Shown in pieces: positions 63,856 through 64,000 of a DNA stretch of 64,000 nucleotides. Positions within the stretch are counted from its first letter, which is position 1, and each line of letters begins with the position of its first letter. The stretch comes from Bactericera cockerelli (taxonomy: Eukaryota > Arthropoda > Insecta > Hemiptera > Triozidae), in assembly GCA_024516035.1 (NCBI GenBank), contig CM044964.1:19225084-19289083 (forward strand). Direction: 5' to 3'. The notes below the pieces were generated by a model that was not told the origin of the DNA, did not search any database, and saw nothing but the letters and a program-made list of their open reading frames with translations. The translations under genes were made by a program, and so were the position numbers.

Positions 63856-64000
63856 TTATGTGCCAGAGCAAAGACATGAAAATGTCAAAAAGAAAGAAAA
63901 TACTAGCGCCTTTGACAGCATTACTTCAGGATAGAAAAGTCTTACATCATTAGCCATCGTATTCAGTAGCAGAGGTTATAGGTAAGATTTTTTTGTGTTG

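Overview
This window looks like AT-rich non-coding DNA from an animal nuclear genome, most likely an arthropod and probably an insect. The reasons are APE- and restriction-like-endonuclease non-LTR retrotransposons, many tRNA- and 5S-derived SINEs, Helitron, hAT and TA-inserting DNA elements, long microsatellites, and short GT-AG introns (about 130-380 bp). There are no operons, ribosome binding sites or other bacterial features. The species cannot be named from sequence alone; a hemipteran is a guess.

Layout. 1-9.5 kb: SINE copies, a polypyrimidine tract, a 605-bp tandem duplication carrying two 5S-derived SINEs, and one weak candidate exon (3184-3369, minus). 9.5-15 kb: a candidate terminal exon (9671-9920), a duplicated block, a 47/52-bp minisatellite (11.58-12.51 kb), a TA-flanked element with a pogo-like N-terminal remnant (13105-14125) and a 37-bp minisatellite. 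15-22 kb: a SINE split by a poly(A) insertion, two hAT-type elements with perfect 8-bp target duplications (16377-17314, 19530-21692) and a foldback element around a 45-bp minisatellite. 22-39 kb: GA tracts, a 56-bp perfect palindrome, a third small hAT-type element, a 228-bp tandem repeat and further SINEs. 39-41 kb: a Helitron-like element and a 430-bp near-perfect hairpin.

42.7-49.4 kb is the most unusual part. Short inverted ends beginning CACG bound 6.65 kb whose two flanks are dense in GCATA/TATGC words (a 163-bp tandem repeat on one side, chained 29- and 65-bp palindromes on the other). Between them lies a four-exon gene of a family I cannot name with certainty. The arrangement resembles CACTA/En-Spm elements (short ends, subterminal repeats, internal gene), but no transposase was found. 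This is a hypothesis.

50.7-57.6 kb (minus strand) is the clearest coding region: a nearly complete CR1/Jockey-type LINE (ORF1, APE endonuclease, reverse transcriptase, poly(A) tail), with ORF2 split by one base in an A8 run, followed by the 3' end of a second retroelement with a zinc-finger/restriction-like endonuclease module and a third poly(A)-tailed fragment. A 250-bp Helitron end pair lies at 50968-51217. 58-64 kb holds more SINEs, nested insertions and small tandem repeats.

No complete undisturbed host gene was recognised. Most open frames in simple repeats or SINEs are not coding.
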